NCBI GenBank assembly: GCA_905202485.1
Contig: CAJKRY010000003.1
Location: 1 to 64,000, forward strand
DNA from: an uncultured Methanomassiliicoccus sp.
Lineage (GTDB): Archaea; Thermoplasmatota; Thermoplasmata; Methanomassiliicoccales; Methanomassiliicoccaceae
Direction: 5' to 3'
DNA: 64,000 nucleotides
Both the position numbers and the translations under genes were made by a program. This document shows, piece by piece, positions 1-9,394 of this stretch. Below the pieces are notes generated by a model, which was given only the letters and a program-made list of their open reading frames with translations, did no database searches and was not told where the DNA came from. Position 1 is the first letter of the stretch; every line of letters begins with the position of its first letter.

Positions 1-1261
1 ATTCCGAAAAACCAAAAACTCAATCAAAACTTGAAAATCAATAAGCAATGAGAATTGCAAATCAATGATCGAAGTCGATCGGGGCGGGTGCAGAGGGTTT
101 TGCTGTGTTTTCTTTTGTTTTTCTCTCTTTTTGCTGGCTTAACCGTGATCGTCCATGCGAAGAGCGGTTGGTTATCAAAAGAGGGGAAGATCAGACATCC
201 ATATAAAATTAATCATATGGCTATCACGCGACCCATCCATCGACATTTATTATAGCCTTGCATGTTTTTCAGTTGAGCATCTGAAGTGGTTTATGCGCTC
301 TTATCAGTAATGGGGGATATAATACTTATGATATAAACAGCCAAAATTAGCTGAAAATATATTGAATTGAAGAGATAAACACTTTTTAAATAATAACTGC
401 TAGTTTTATTATCGAATGTGAGAATACTCAATGAACGTTTGATACCAAACAGAAATCGAAAATATTGTATTATTTCAAACATATTGTACAGCATCAAACA
501 CAATGTGAGAATTTACCCGGGACTTGTGGACAATTATAAAAAAATATGTTAATTTTCGTACATTTGAGGAATTTAGAGAAAATCAGGGACTAATCGGTAC
601 TTTTCTTGAAATCTAAAAAAGATGACAAAAAGACTGCAGCCTAAACCTGCTCAGAAAATACAGTATAAGCTCTCAGCTAGCAGACTTTTACCTTCAAAAA
701 CAGTTCAATAAACACTCCCCCCTTACTAATATAGATATTATATCTTAGAACACAAAGAGCAATAATGGAAAATATCAGCATATTTTCAACATCGGATTAT
801 CAAAAACAAGTATCATAAACGATAATTTAAACTCGATATAACTAAAATATTTTTAATAATTCAATCAACAGCCAGTATTAATTAATAAAAATAAGAATTT
901 AAAACAATAAACTAAAATCATAAACAATAGTAATATATTATCAAAAAATAAACAATAAGAACGCAGGCTCAATTTCAAGGCACAGAGGAAAATCAGCGGA
1001 AAAATCGTCACAATCTCGTTAAAAGAAGCACTCGCAGATCACAATTCTAAAAGAAAAGAATAACTAGAAGAATCTCAAAAAAACAAAAGCAGCTGCGCAC
1101 TCAAAGAAAAAACAAGAATTCTCAAAACATAAAAACAACAAATAAAAAAACTGCTGGAGAAAAACACAGACTCCCTCAAAGAAAAACAACATTCTTCTTA
1201 AAAAAAGATCATAGATAGCTTAAAAGTAAAAAAGAAGCAAAAGAATATCAAAATAAAGGTA
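1..1261. other. AT-rich region without a convincing gene
   Basis: Low-GC sequence with frequent stops in all frames. A 66-codon frame at 55-255 with a TTG start and one hydrophobic stretch has no visible ribosome binding site and resembles no family I know. From about 959 the plus strand becomes very A-rich. One frame there reads as Lys/Glu/Gln-rich peptide broken only by TAA codons, which could be a decayed coiled-coil gene or base composition alone. I see no tRNA, insertion sequence or CRISPR repeat. Confidence 0.5.
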
Positions 1262-1296
1262 AAAAGAAGAGAATAAAGCAGGCTTGAAAGCCGCTT
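1262..1296 (-). terminator. Hairpin and T-rich tract after the DUF2238-like gene
   Basis: AAGC (1276-1279) and GGCTT (1281-1285) pair with AAGCC (1288-1292) and GCTT (1293-1296), giving nine pairs with one bulged A. Read on the minus strand, a T-rich tract (TTTATTCTCTTC) follows. It lies directly downstream of the stop at 1299 and probably ends the transcript of the membrane-protein genes to its right. Confidence 0.5.
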
Positions 1297-1298
1297 TT

Positions 1299-1943
1299 TC
1301 ACCCTTTATGGAAAGGAAGAATGAGTTTTGTCACGTACGGGTGAAGCTTCAGAGTGCTGATGAAGCTGTCCTCGCTGTTGCGTTTCATGTACCACATCGC
1401 GTAGATGGAGACAATCAGAGCACCGGCGGTATCACAGACTAAGTCTCTGATGGTATCCCAGGGACTGTACTGCATGTTGGTGCCTGATACTTCATCAACG
1501 ATCAGCTCAAACACTTCCCAGTAAGCGCTGAAGGTAAACATGATCAGGAAGATAAACAGCGGAATGCTCTTCGAAGTAAACTTAGTATCAGGATCAAACT
1601 CATTCACTACCATCAGAGTGTAGAAGACACACAGCGCCACAGTGACAGAGGAAATTGTGTGCGTAACGGTATCCCAGTAAGGAATGAAGTCGTATCTCAG
1701 CAGCAGAACTCCGTAAGCATGTAAGAATATGGAAATCTCAATCAGCAGCACGAAGGGAAGCGGAAGAGTGACCCACTTCAGTCTTCTGAGGATCAGGGGA
1801 ACTAAGCAGAAGAAGGCACAGAAGAAACCTGTGTTGACTTCGTAGCTCATACGCTGAGCCCGGCTGATGGAGATTATCGACATAGCAATGAGAATTATGC
1901 TTGCCACAATGCAGATTCCGTCGGACAGTTTGCCCTTATCCAT
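1299..1943 (-). CDS. Membrane protein, DUF2238/YjdF-like
   Basis: 214 residues with about six hydrophobic segments, so an integral membrane protein. The C-terminal half carries the pattern I associate with the DUF2238/YjdF family: WDTVTHT near residue 90, then YWEVFELIVDE, TNMQYSPWDTIRDL and a small-residue helix (CDTAGAL). The function of that family is not established. The start codon lies one base beyond the TGA of the upstream gene, so the two are probably translationally coupled and co-expressed. The family assignment is from motif memory; the membrane nature is plain. Confidence 0.6.
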   Translation of the reverse strand: MDKGKLSDGICIVASIILIAMSIISISRAQRMSYEVNTGFFCAFFCLVPLILRRLKWVTLPLPFVLLIEISIFLHAYGVLLLRYDFIPYWDTVTHTISSVTVALCVFYTLMVVNEFDPDTKFTSKSIPLFIFLIMFTFSAYWEVFELIVDEVSGTNMQYSPWDTIRDLVCDTAGALIVSIYAMWYMKRNSEDSFISTLKLHPYVTKLILPFHKG

Positions 1944-1944
1944 T

Positions 1945-2559
1945 TCAGTCCACCCCGTAATAAAGAGAAATTTCTGTCTTGGGAATCCGTTTGAAGATAC
2001 ACCTGAGGATATATCCGTAGATTAAAGACAGAAAGGTGGTCAGGAAGCAGGGCAGCATTAAGTGCCTGTTGGAATCAGTGTTGTCAGCACCGCCGGCAAA
2101 ATCGTCATTAGTGACGAGCCAGCCGTCAGCAGACATCTGCGCATAGATAATGAATGTGCAGACTATGGCAAACATGCAGGCAAAGGCGATAGAAAACAGC
2201 AGAATCCAGCGTTTGGAGATCTTGATCTCTTTGCTGCTGGCGCCGATGGCAATCATCAGCAGCATTCCGCAGGCCATGGCCGCAAATGTCTGAATAGCGT
2301 AGGAGTACACATCAAAGTGTCCTATGGAAACTGCCATATTTACCAGCGATAGAATGATGTAAGCAATAAAGGGAATCGGAAACAGGACTGCTACTTTCTT
2401 GTGATATGTCTGATTGAAATCCTTAGTCAGAATAGCAGGAAGCAGGATGACAATAAGCGCAATAACTGAAAGTATTGACCATGTCCAGTCTCCTCTCCAT
2501 CCCGATACCGCTAATGCTAGTACCGGCAGAATGATCGAGAGATAGTAAACTGCACGCAT
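1945..2559 (-). CDS. Hypothetical multi-pass membrane protein
   Basis: 204 residues with about six hydrophobic helices. The first is close to the N terminus (YLSIILPVLALAVSG), and there is a polar loop near residues 145-165 rich in Asp and Asn (NDDFAGGADNTDSN). I do not recognise a family. It precedes the DUF2238-like gene with a one-base gap, so the pair likely form one transcription unit. Nothing catalytic is visible; a role with its partner in the membrane is only an inference from coupling. Confidence 0.55.
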   Translation of the reverse strand: MRAVYYLSIILPVLALAVSGWRGDWTWSILSVIALIVILLPAILTKDFNQTYHKKVAVLFPIPFIAYIILSLVNMAVSIGHFDVYSYAIQTFAAMACGMLLMIAIGASSKEIKISKRWILLFSIAFACMFAIVCTFIIYAQMSADGWLVTNDDFAGGADNTDSNRHLMLPCFLTTFLSLIYGYILRCIFKRIPKTEISLYYGVD

Positions 2560-2638
2560 TGAATGCCCTCAGGTTGTGAATTCTGACTTATCCAAAACCG
2601 AAGGACTATTTGAATCTATATTTTCAAATCTGCAAAGA

Positions 2639-3859
2639 TCAACTGGATGCTTCAGCCGGAATCTCATCCAAGAAACATTTGGTTTTCAGGCAGGTTCTTG
2701 TGATATCAAGCATCACCAGCAGACCAGCAAGGACAAAGATGAATGAAATCATCCAGCCGTCTGTAGAATGTATATATGGAATCCCGTCTGCTTCGATTCC
2801 CTGTCCAATAAACAGCAGCGCGTACATCGCAATCAGTTTCAAAAACATATTCTTGTTCTTTACGGCCCACAATGAAAAGAAAGTAAATGGAATAATGAAG
2901 TATCCCAGGCGGATCATTGGATAAACGCAGAGAAACAGCACGGTTGTGAGCATTGCCGATCTCCAGATATCCAGTTTCCATTTATATGCCAGGATGTAAG
3001 AGGCAAGCAGAACAAGAACTGTAAGAATCATTCCAGCTGCACCGGGAACATCGATGCCTCCTCTTACGAGCAGGTTTATCAGTGACATCCCCCCGCTAGA
3101 GTTACCTCCTTCAGTCAAAAAATAATAGTGGAAAATGTCTATGATTCCCTGATTAGTGGCAATCATAAACGGGCCCATGATCACTAATGAAAGGATTACA
3201 CCGATAACAATGCCGATCAGCCTTTCTTTGTTATTTTTCATTTTGATGAGAATGTTAGGAAAGATCAGGGCCTGCAGCATCTTAACCCAGGCAGCAATAG
3301 TACCTACCAAAGCAGAAGTTCTGGCATACCCGGCCAAGAAGATAATGACGGGTATCAGGTAAAAGAAGGCTACAAGTGGTTCATCCTGAATACCAAAAGT
3401 GGCATCCACTAAAGCATAGGGGCATAAAACAGCCAGTATAGCTGCATAAAATGCCTGGCGGTCATTCCATTTCATCATGACCAGATACATGCAGATACCG
3501 GTAAGCAAGGGAAATATGGAGAACCATACCTGGTACATCCAGTCAGCCCCGCCGAAAATCTGCGGCGGAACCAGCAGGTAATTGATCAGCGGAGGAGATT
3601 CTATGTCTATATCTTTATAGAGTATTTTTCCGTCCAAAATTGCCTGCGCCCTTTCTCTGTAAATGTCAATATCCGGATTGGGACCGAATGTAGCGTTTAT
3701 CCAGTCACCCATGAACCAGACGTCAAGAACAATCAGCAGTCCGTATGCGGCTACTGCAAGAATAATGATGAAAAGAATCTTCTGGTGATAGCTGAGAGCT
3801 GTCAATCTGTGATCGACATTTTTCAGCATAGCTCTAAAACATGCACCAGAACCCCCCAT
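2639..3859 (-). CDS. GT-C-like membrane glycosyltransferase
   Basis: About 406 residues with roughly ten membrane helices. Near the N terminus, after the first helix, is a loop of the type seen in GT-C glycosyltransferases (ArnT/PMT/GT87-like): an acidic DIDIYRERA, then ILDGKILYKDIDIESPPL. Such enzymes use lipid-linked sugar donors outside the membrane, so a role in surface glycan synthesis fits the glycosyltransferases further on. The frame is open to an ATG at 3928. I prefer 3859, because GGTGG lies five bases before it and TATA-like elements place the transcript start downstream of 3928. Substrate unknown. Confidence 0.6.
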   Translation of the reverse strand: MGGSGACFRAMLKNVDHRLTALSYHQKILFIIILAVAAYGLLIVLDVWFMGDWINATFGPNPDIDIYRERAQAILDGKILYKDIDIESPPLINYLLVPPQIFGGADWMYQVWFSIFPLLTGICMYLVMMKWNDRQAFYAAILAVLCPYALVDATFGIQDEPLVAFFYLIPVIIFLAGYARTSALVGTIAAWVKMLQALIFPNILIKMKNNKERLIGIVIGVILSLVIMGPFMIATNQGIIDIFHYYFLTEGGNSSGGMSLINLLVRGGIDVPGAAGMILTVLVLLASYILAYKWKLDIWRSAMLTTVLFLCVYPMIRLGYFIIPFTFFSLWAVKNKNMFLKLIAMYALLFIGQGIEADGIPYIHSTDGWMISFIFVLAGLLVMLDITRTCLKTKCFLDEIPAEASS

Positions 3860-4003
3860 CCGATCCACCAAAGTATAATCAAAATAGGGTATGAAGTAAG
3901 CGTATTTACAATTACTCTTGAAATTCAAAATTATAGTTTAATAAATACAGCATTTATTTTCAGCAGCAATGAATTCGAGGGAGATTGTTGATGTTAAATA
4001 AAT

Positions 4004-4033
4004 AAAAAAATTGCAGATCAGAAGACCTGCAAT
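4004..4033 (-). terminator. Terminator after the secreted-protein gene
   Basis: A ten-base-pair stem (4010-4019 with 4024-4033, one G-T wobble) has a four-base loop AGAA. On the minus strand it is followed at once by a run of T (4004-4009). It sits just beyond the stop of the gene at 4043, as expected for an intrinsic-type terminator. Confidence 0.7.
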
Positions 4034-4042
4034 TAATCAGTT

Positions 4043-5227
4043 TCATGGGATGTTTACATTCAGTGTTGTATAGAACAGGTGGTAGTTCTGACAGGTGTAA
4101 GGAGACCAGGGTAAACTTCCAGATTTCTGGTATTTACAGAAGTTGACACTGTAATTGTCTTCTACTGAATATCCTCCGTTGCTGCTGGATTTTTCAGATG
4201 AAGATACCAGACCTGGTTTAATCAATATGGCCGTATCTCCTACACTTCCGCTTTCCTGCACATCATGACTTGTTGAAAACAGCTCGTTTCCAAAATTTGA
4301 GTAGTCATGTACCATGATATCAGAGATGGAATACGACCGCTCTGTAGACATGCCTACAGAAGCACCGCTTTCACTGACACTCCAATTTAAACTGACAGAT
4401 GCAGAAGAGCTTCCAGAAGTTGTTGTTGGTCCATAATCCAGTAACCTCTGGGTGCTGCGTAATTTATCTACGTCGCATTGAACGTTCATATCTGCAATTC
4501 TGGCGTTGGTGCTGCTGTTTGGAACTGCCTGAAGCTTGTAATCTGGTTTGTAGTAACGGTATGTATCACTGTTGGTAATTTGTTCAAAGTAGTTGGTTCG
4601 TATGTAAAACCATCCATAGTCTCCACATTCTATGTCAGCATATGACTGAATTTCAGAGCCCCAGGAAGGAGATCCGTTTGCAGCAGAGGATAATGCAATA
4701 ATTTCAACAGACGTGGTATCGGCGGACAGCATTTCATCAGCCCACGCATATACCCTGTTTACTGCTTCAGTCTGACTGTCGCATTTTACACTGTAGCATG
4801 ACACTGCACCGGTTGAATTATTGTAATAAACTCCAGTCGCGGTAGCATCTGAAACAAATGCTGTAGGAATACTAAGCTCAGGTGCGGTGAATGCTGCTGC
4901 ACCATTTAATGAAATAACTGGTGTGCCTGCAGATATGCAGTTTTCTAATGCTTCCTGATATTCCGCTGCGTTGAGAGAATTGGATAAGCTTGCATTTATC
5001 TCTACAATGCTGTTGGACCTGACAGAACTAAAACTCTCTATGGATGATACTTCTACAACCTTTTCTTTTATTTCATCCGACTTTGCCTGGGAGATTGCAT
5101 AATCTCCTAACATCACATCATCGTACAGCTCTCCAGATGTATTGTCGTTTGGCAGATATACTGCGGGAGTAATGCACAAAGACGCGATGATTGTAAATGC
5201 AATTAACATCTTTCCACTTTTACTCAT
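4043..5227 (-). CDS. Hypothetical secreted protein
   Basis: 394 residues. A basic start (MSKSGK) leads into one hydrophobic segment to about residue 24, like a signal peptide or N-terminal anchor. The rest has no further membrane helix and is rich in Ser, Thr, Asn and Tyr, with many NxS/T sequons. Residues about 275-310 (SGSSSASVSLNWSVS onward) alternate polar and non-polar residues, suggesting beta structure. No catalytic motif or known family is recognised. A strong GGGGG ribosome binding site lies six bases before the ATG. It has its own promoter region and terminator, so it is probably a single-gene unit. Surface or secreted location is inferred from the N terminus. Confidence 0.6.
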   Translation of the reverse strand: MSKSGKMLIAFTIIASLCITPAVYLPNDNTSGELYDDVMLGDYAISQAKSDEIKEKVVEVSSIESFSSVRSNSIVEINASLSNSLNAAEYQEALENCISAGTPVISLNGAAAFTAPELSIPTAFVSDATATGVYYNNSTGAVSCYSVKCDSQTEAVNRVYAWADEMLSADTTSVEIIALSSAANGSPSWGSEIQSYADIECGDYGWFYIRTNYFEQITNSDTYRYYKPDYKLQAVPNSSTNARIADMNVQCDVDKLRSTQRLLDYGPTTTSGSSSASVSLNWSVSESGASVGMSTERSYSISDIMVHDYSNFGNELFSTSHDVQESGSVGDTAILIKPGLVSSSEKSSSNGGYSVEDNYSVNFCKYQKSGSLPWSPYTCQNYHLFYTTLNVNIP

Positions 5228-5524
5228 ATGTTTCCCCCTTTGCTGATGTCGCTACTTCTAACTTTAGAAGCATTCCTATATGCAATTAGTATTATTTAAG
5301 TATTCGTAATACTAAGAAATATAAAAATATAGATTGATGGATAAAAAATCTTTTAATAGTCTAAATTATAGAAAAACAATCAATATATTACAATGTGAAT
5401 TGAGAGCTACAGCGTCCAAGATTTTCTCTTCAACAAATGTGCTGGATAGAACTGATTGATTGAATAAAACACAAACAACATGTTTTCAATTAAATCAAAA
5501 GTATTTCATCAGGAATAAAAGTAT
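5228..5524. other. AT-rich intergenic region with promoter of the secreted-protein gene
   Basis: About 300 bases with no gene. On the minus strand a TATA-like stretch (ACTTAAATAATA near 5290-5302) precedes the secreted-protein gene and implies a leader of several tens of bases. Short inverted repeats are present: CTTCTA/TAGAAG near 5255 and AGTATT/AATACT near 5288-5313. They could be operators, but nothing shows this. Confidence 0.35.
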
Positions 5525-5546
5525 AAAGCGTGCTGAAGCACGCTTT
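5525..5546 (-). terminator. Rubrerythrin terminator hairpin
   Basis: A perfect nine-base-pair stem, AAAGCGTGC with GCACGCTTT, closes a four-base loop. It begins six bases after the rubrerythrin stop codon and is followed on the minus strand by a T-rich stretch. Confidence 0.75.
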
Positions 5547-5551
5547 GGAGT

Positions 5552-6052
5552 TTAAAGAACTTCTTTGAAAGCAGATCCTTTGGCACCGCAGACCGGGCAT
5601 ACATCTGGAGGATTACCGTATTCCAAGTCACCGCAGACCGGGCAGATGTAGAGCTTCTTTGCAGCAAGATCTTTGCCGGAAGCGAGGACTTCTGCTGCTG
5701 CTTTATACAAAGCTTCGTGGACTTTTTCCACTTCATTGGCGTAGGAAAATGTCCTTACTGCCGCCTTGTTTCCTTCAGCCTCTGCTTCCTTGATGAACTC
5801 TGGATACATCTCGGTGTGCTCGTAGTTTTCACCGGAAATTGCTGCCTGCAAATTCTCTGCAGTGGATTTTATTCCTCCTGCGACCTTAAAGTGAGCTAAC
5901 GCATGGATTGTTTCAGCATCAGCTGCGGCTCTGAAGAGTTTTGCAATCTCCGGGTAGCCGTCAGCTTCAGCCTGTTTTGCGAATGCCAGATATTTCCTGT
6001 TGGCCTGTGATTCGCCTGCAAAGGCGCTCATAAGATTATCTGATGTTGACAT
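5552..6052 (-). CDS. rbr: Rubrerythrin
   Basis: 166 residues, the usual length for the short rubrerythrin form. The N-terminal four-helix diiron domain shows the expected carboxylate helices (AFAGESQANRKYL near residues 10-22, AETIHALAH near 47-55, and a later EVEKVHEALY). The C-terminal rubredoxin-like domain has two CPVCG knuckles at about 138-142 and 152-156. Rubrerythrins reduce hydrogen peroxide in anaerobes, taking electrons from rubredoxin or NAD(P)H carriers. It stands alone with its own terminator, consistent with independent control of an oxidative-stress protein. Confidence 0.95.
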   Translation of the reverse strand: MSTSDNLMSAFAGESQANRKYLAFAKQAEADGYPEIAKLFRAAADAETIHALAHFKVAGGIKSTAENLQAAISGENYEHTEMYPEFIKEAEAEGNKAAVRTFSYANEVEKVHEALYKAAAEVLASGKDLAAKKLYICPVCGDLEYGNPPDVCPVCGAKGSAFKEVL

Positions 6053-6096
6053 GTGTCTCGACCTGTCTGCTCTTATGCGATTGGTAATAAAAATAG

Positions 6097-7029
6097 TTAG
6101 CTCCGAATTGGAATAATCTTTTCAGCCAGATCACACCATGCCAGATACTTGGGAATTCTGCCACGTGCGGCATCGGAATATTCTCTCATGATCTGTTTGG
6201 TAATTGAGCCGGGGCTGCCTGCACCGATGGCGATGCCGTCAATGGATCTTACAGCCTGGATCTCCAAAGCTGTGCCGCACATGAATACTTCATCTGCAGA
6301 GACTGCCTCATCCCATACCATATCTCTTTCTTCCACCTCATAACCGAGATCAGAGGCAAGTTTCATCACCGTATCTCTGGTAATACCCCCGAGGATTCCT
6401 GAAGTCAGGTTAGGTGTCGAAACTGTGCCGTCATTGACAATAAAGAAATTTTCAGCCGAACCTTCGGCGATGGTGCCTGTGCTGTTGAGCATTAAGGCTT
6501 CATCCGCCCCCTTTTGCATGGCGTCTCTTTTAGCCCGTATCAGACCGACATAGCCTCCGCAGATTTTAGCGGAGACAGCGGCCGCCCTCCATCTCGGCTT
6601 TTCCCATGGAGACGTGATTATATTGATTCCTTTATCAGCGGCTCCGGGAACATATTCCCCCATCTTCACAGCAGCAACGGCAACGTGCGTGGGCATATCC
6701 ATTGTTCCCAGAGACAGCGAGCTCCCTTCGCCGGCAAATGCTATCGGCCTTATGTAATCAGCAGAGGGATTTTCAGCAACCGTCTCGCGCACAGCGCGGC
6801 AGACCTCATCACGGGAGTAAGAAATGTCAAGCCCCAGCAGGCTGGCAGACCTGTAAAGCCTGTCGATGTGATCTTTCAGCCTGAAAACTGAAAGCCCAGA
6901 TCCTGTTTCATAGGCCCTGATTCCCTCAAATACTCCCCAGCCGTACTGCAGCCCGAAGGAAAGAAGCGAAACGTTGACCTCATCAGCGTCCATAATCTTC
7001 CCGTCATACCAGATTTTTAAAGCGTTCAC
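6097..7029 (-). CDS. ilvE: Branched-chain amino acid aminotransferase
   Basis: 310 residues, a fold-type IV PLP enzyme. The N terminus has the family pattern (IWYDGKI, then LQYGWGVFEGIRAY), Lys155 in VSAKICGGY is at the expected Schiff-base position, and a phosphate-binding LTSGILGGITRD motif follows. It would exchange amino groups between glutamate and the 2-oxo acids of Val, Leu and Ile. The residues around the lysine (KICGGY) differ from the KSCANY typical of many IlvE proteins, so a related transaminase such as a D-amino acid or ADC-lyase-like member is a lesser possibility. The next gene on this strand is rubrerythrin, apparently separate. Confidence 0.88.
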   Translation of the reverse strand: MNALKIWYDGKIMDADEVNVSLLSFGLQYGWGVFEGIRAYETGSGLSVFRLKDHIDRLYRSASLLGLDISYSRDEVCRAVRETVAENPSADYIRPIAFAGEGSSLSLGTMDMPTHVAVAAVKMGEYVPGAADKGINIITSPWEKPRWRAAAVSAKICGGYVGLIRAKRDAMQKGADEALMLNSTGTIAEGSAENFFIVNDGTVSTPNLTSGILGGITRDTVMKLASDLGYEVEERDMVWDEAVSADEVFMCGTALEIQAVRSIDGIAIGAGSPGSITKQIMREYSDAARGRIPKYLAWCDLAEKIIPIRS

Positions 7030-7068
7030 AGAATTCCCGAATTACTTTTTTGCAACGACTAGTATAAA

Positions 7069-8193
7069 TCAGATACGTATGGGAAAGCTGCTCTGTTCGC
7101 CGAAGTGACTTTCAGGATTTTTGGACAGCGCTGCCAGAAATTCAGCAGCGGTATCATCCCATGTAAATTTAGAGGCCCACTCTTTGGCTTCTTGGCTCAT
7201 TCTCAGTCTTTCAGCATCATTCTTGATCAAATTCAAAGCAGCTTCCGCAAGCAGATCCGCGCGTCCGTCTTCAACCAGCACAGCAGTGTGCCCGTGCCTC
7301 ATTGAGTCCCTGATGCCGGGAACATCATAGCACACAACCGGCGTTCCGCAGGCATTTGCCTCCATTGGCCCGATTCCCCAGCCCTCTTTTACAGAAGCCA
7401 TCATCGATATCCAGGATTCAGAGAGAATTACTGCCTTTTCATGCTCGCTGACCTCTCCGCAGAACTTCACGCTGCCAGATATGCCGAGACTGCAGGCAAG
7501 AGTCCTCAGATCCGCATCGTCTCCCCTTCCTGCAATGACAAGCTGCGCATCCGGTACTTCCGTCAGTACCATAGAAAAAGCTCTGATGATGTCATCCACC
7601 CTCTTGTAAGGCTTCAATCTGCCAACATATGACAGAACTGGATGCCGGTTCTTTTCAACCAGATCGTTGAAATTGACGCTTACTCCGCAGTGCACAACAG
7701 AAACTCTGGAAGAGGGAATACAAAACTTATCCAGAACTTCCTGCCTGGTGCTGTCTGAAACCACCACAAACCGCTGGTTCCGGTAAATCTTAGGAATGAT
7801 GCTTTGAAAAGCATAGCCTACTGAGCCTAAAATAGAAGAAAGCTCCCGTTTGAACACTTCTTTATCCATCAGATGATGCACCACAGGAATCACCTGCGCA
7901 TCAGAATAAAGGGGAGAAAAGAACGGCACGCCGTTTATGTCGTCAATTACCAGATCATAGCTGTTTTTCCTGAAAGCCAATGCTGCTCTGATGTAGACGC
8001 TGAAACGGTTTCCCATCCGCTTTATTTTTATTCCGTCTATGACCTCTTCTTTCTTGGAATTGCGGTATCTTGCACAGAACAGCGTCACTTCGTTTCTGTA
8101 AGCTAAACGCCTGCCTAGTTCATGAATGAAATTTTCTGCCCCGCCGCTCTGCGGATGAGTTATATCTCTCCAGTTCAAGATGAGGATGTTCAT
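7069..8193 (-). CDS. GT4-family glycosyltransferase
   Basis: 374 residues with a GT-B fold. The N terminus has the acceptor-side glycine-rich loop (HPQSGGAENFIHELGR, about 14-29). The C-terminal half has SYVGRLKPYKRVDDII and the GT4 E-x7-E region (KEGWGIGPMEANACGTPV). No membrane helix is present, so it is cytoplasmic or membrane-associated. Such enzymes transfer a sugar from a nucleotide donor with retention of configuration; donor and acceptor cannot be told from sequence. It faces another GT4 gene across a divergent promoter, suggesting coordinated expression for surface glycan or glycolipid synthesis. Confidence 0.88.
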   Translation of the reverse strand: MNILILNWRDITHPQSGGAENFIHELGRRLAYRNEVTLFCARYRNSKKEEVIDGIKIKRMGNRFSVYIRAALAFRKNSYDLVIDDINGVPFFSPLYSDAQVIPVVHHLMDKEVFKRELSSILGSVGYAFQSIIPKIYRNQRFVVVSDSTRQEVLDKFCIPSSRVSVVHCGVSVNFNDLVEKNRHPVLSYVGRLKPYKRVDDIIRAFSMVLTEVPDAQLVIAGRGDDADLRTLACSLGISGSVKFCGEVSEHEKAVILSESWISMMASVKEGWGIGPMEANACGTPVVCYDVPGIRDSMRHGHTAVLVEDGRADLLAEAALNLIKNDAERLRMSQEAKEWASKFTWDDTAAEFLAALSKNPESHFGEQSSFPIRI

Positions 8194-8320
8194 ACTGCTT
8201 AGCAGACATAATTTACTCTCACTGACCCTATTTTAAGGCTCTGAATGCTCTGAAACGACAGTTTTTCTCATAATTCAATATATAATCAATGAATGCAATC
8301 AAACCCTACGGGGTTCTGAC
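8194..8320. promoter_or_regulatory. Divergent promoter between two GT4 genes
   Basis: A TATA-like element, TCAATATATAATC, at 8275-8287 lies about 40 bases before the GTG at 8321, implying a short leader for the plus-strand gene. The rest of this 127-base gap must hold the promoter for the minus-strand gene starting at 8193. Confidence 0.5.
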
Positions 8321-9391
8321 GTGAAAGTCGTAGTTCTTTGCAGAAAAATAGACGGTATGCCGCTCAACGGATTTGACAGGTATTCAAACGACATCACCAA
8401 GAGCCTTTCAGAGTTCAAAGATCTTGAGATAATTCTTCCCAATCAAACTGGCCCCTTTGATATACCGCCTTCAGGATCTGTGATGAGCCCCCCGTATTAT
8501 GACGTGTTTATGCCGGTTGTTAACATTCTCAGAGGGAAAATGAAGGGTGATGTGTTCCATGCTGTAACCGACGGCCAGGCAGTTATATTTCCCTGGATCA
8601 AAGGAAAGAAAGTTGTAACGATGCATCATGTTGATAAAACTCCCCCAATAGGAATTAAAGAAAAGATCTTCAGGATTTTCTACAGCTTTGGAACAAAAAT
8701 GAGCTTGAAGTATGCTGACCTGATAATCTGTGTTTCAGAGCAGACAAGGAGAGAAGTCAAAGAGGCATACGATGTAGAAGACAGCAGGCTCTGTGTTGTG
8801 AATCATGCAGTCTCGGACAGATTCACAGTAATGCCCGAAGTACAGAAAAGAAAAGTTGTCGGGTATTTAGGAGCCCTTAAAAACAGAAAAAATCTGGAAT
8901 TCATGATCAGGGCTGCCGCAGCATATAAAAAGAAATACGGAGAAGACGGGGTGGTCTTTTCGATATGCGGAGAAGGACCTGAGAATGAAAGACTGAGAAG
9001 TTTGGCATCCCAGCTTGACGTGAATGATATTGTAGAGTTCAAAGGAAGAGTAAATGATGCAGATCTTGTGAGCACTTATAACTCATTCACACTGTTTTGC
9101 CTTCCCAGTCTGCAGGAAGGTTTCAGCCTGCCGGTCATAGAAGCCGAGCGCTGCGGAGTACCCGTGCTGACTCTGGAAAATGCAATGATGCCGGAAGAAG
9201 TGGTATCTGTTTCTACAAAATGCAGAGACGAAGAAGATATGGCTTCAAAGATTCACTTTCTGTTTGAAAACAAGGAAGCTTATGATGAAGCTGTCAAAGC
9301 AGGACTGGAACATTCTCTGCAGTTCAGCACAGAAAATACAGCTAAAATGACTGCTGAAGCATATAAAAAAGCATTAGGCAGAGCAAACTGA
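8321..9391 (+). CDS. GT4-family glycosyltransferase
   Basis: 356 residues starting at a GTG. It has a GT-B fold with the C-terminal donor site typical of GT4: VVGYLGALKNRKNLEFMI, a central FSICGEGPENERL, and the E-x7-E region EGFSLPVIEAERCGVPVL. There are no membrane helices. It probably uses a nucleotide sugar to extend a lipid- or protein-linked glycan. It ends three bases from the stop of the convergent giant membrane protein. The exact substrate is unknown; the family call is secure. Confidence 0.88.
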   Translation: MKVVVLCRKIDGMPLNGFDRYSNDITKSLSEFKDLEIILPNQTGPFDIPPSGSVMSPPYYDVFMPVVNILRGKMKGDVFHAVTDGQAVIFPWIKGKKVVTMHHVDKTPPIGIKEKIFRIFYSFGTKMSLKYADLIICVSEQTRREVKEAYDVEDSRLCVVNHAVSDRFTVMPEVQKRKVVGYLGALKNRKNLEFMIRAAAAYKKKYGEDGVVFSICGEGPENERLRSLASQLDVNDIVEFKGRVNDADLVSTYNSFTLFCLPSLQEGFSLPVIEAERCGVPVLTLENAMMPEEVVSVSTKCRDEEDMASKIHFLFENKEAYDEAVKAGLEHSLQFSTENTAKMTAEAYKKALGRAN

Positions 9392-9394
9392 AGC

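Noticed and set aside
55..255. 66-codon frame with a hydrophobic segment near the left edge
   Set aside because: TTG start, no ribosome binding site, no recognisable family and AT-rich surroundings; a chance frame is more likely.
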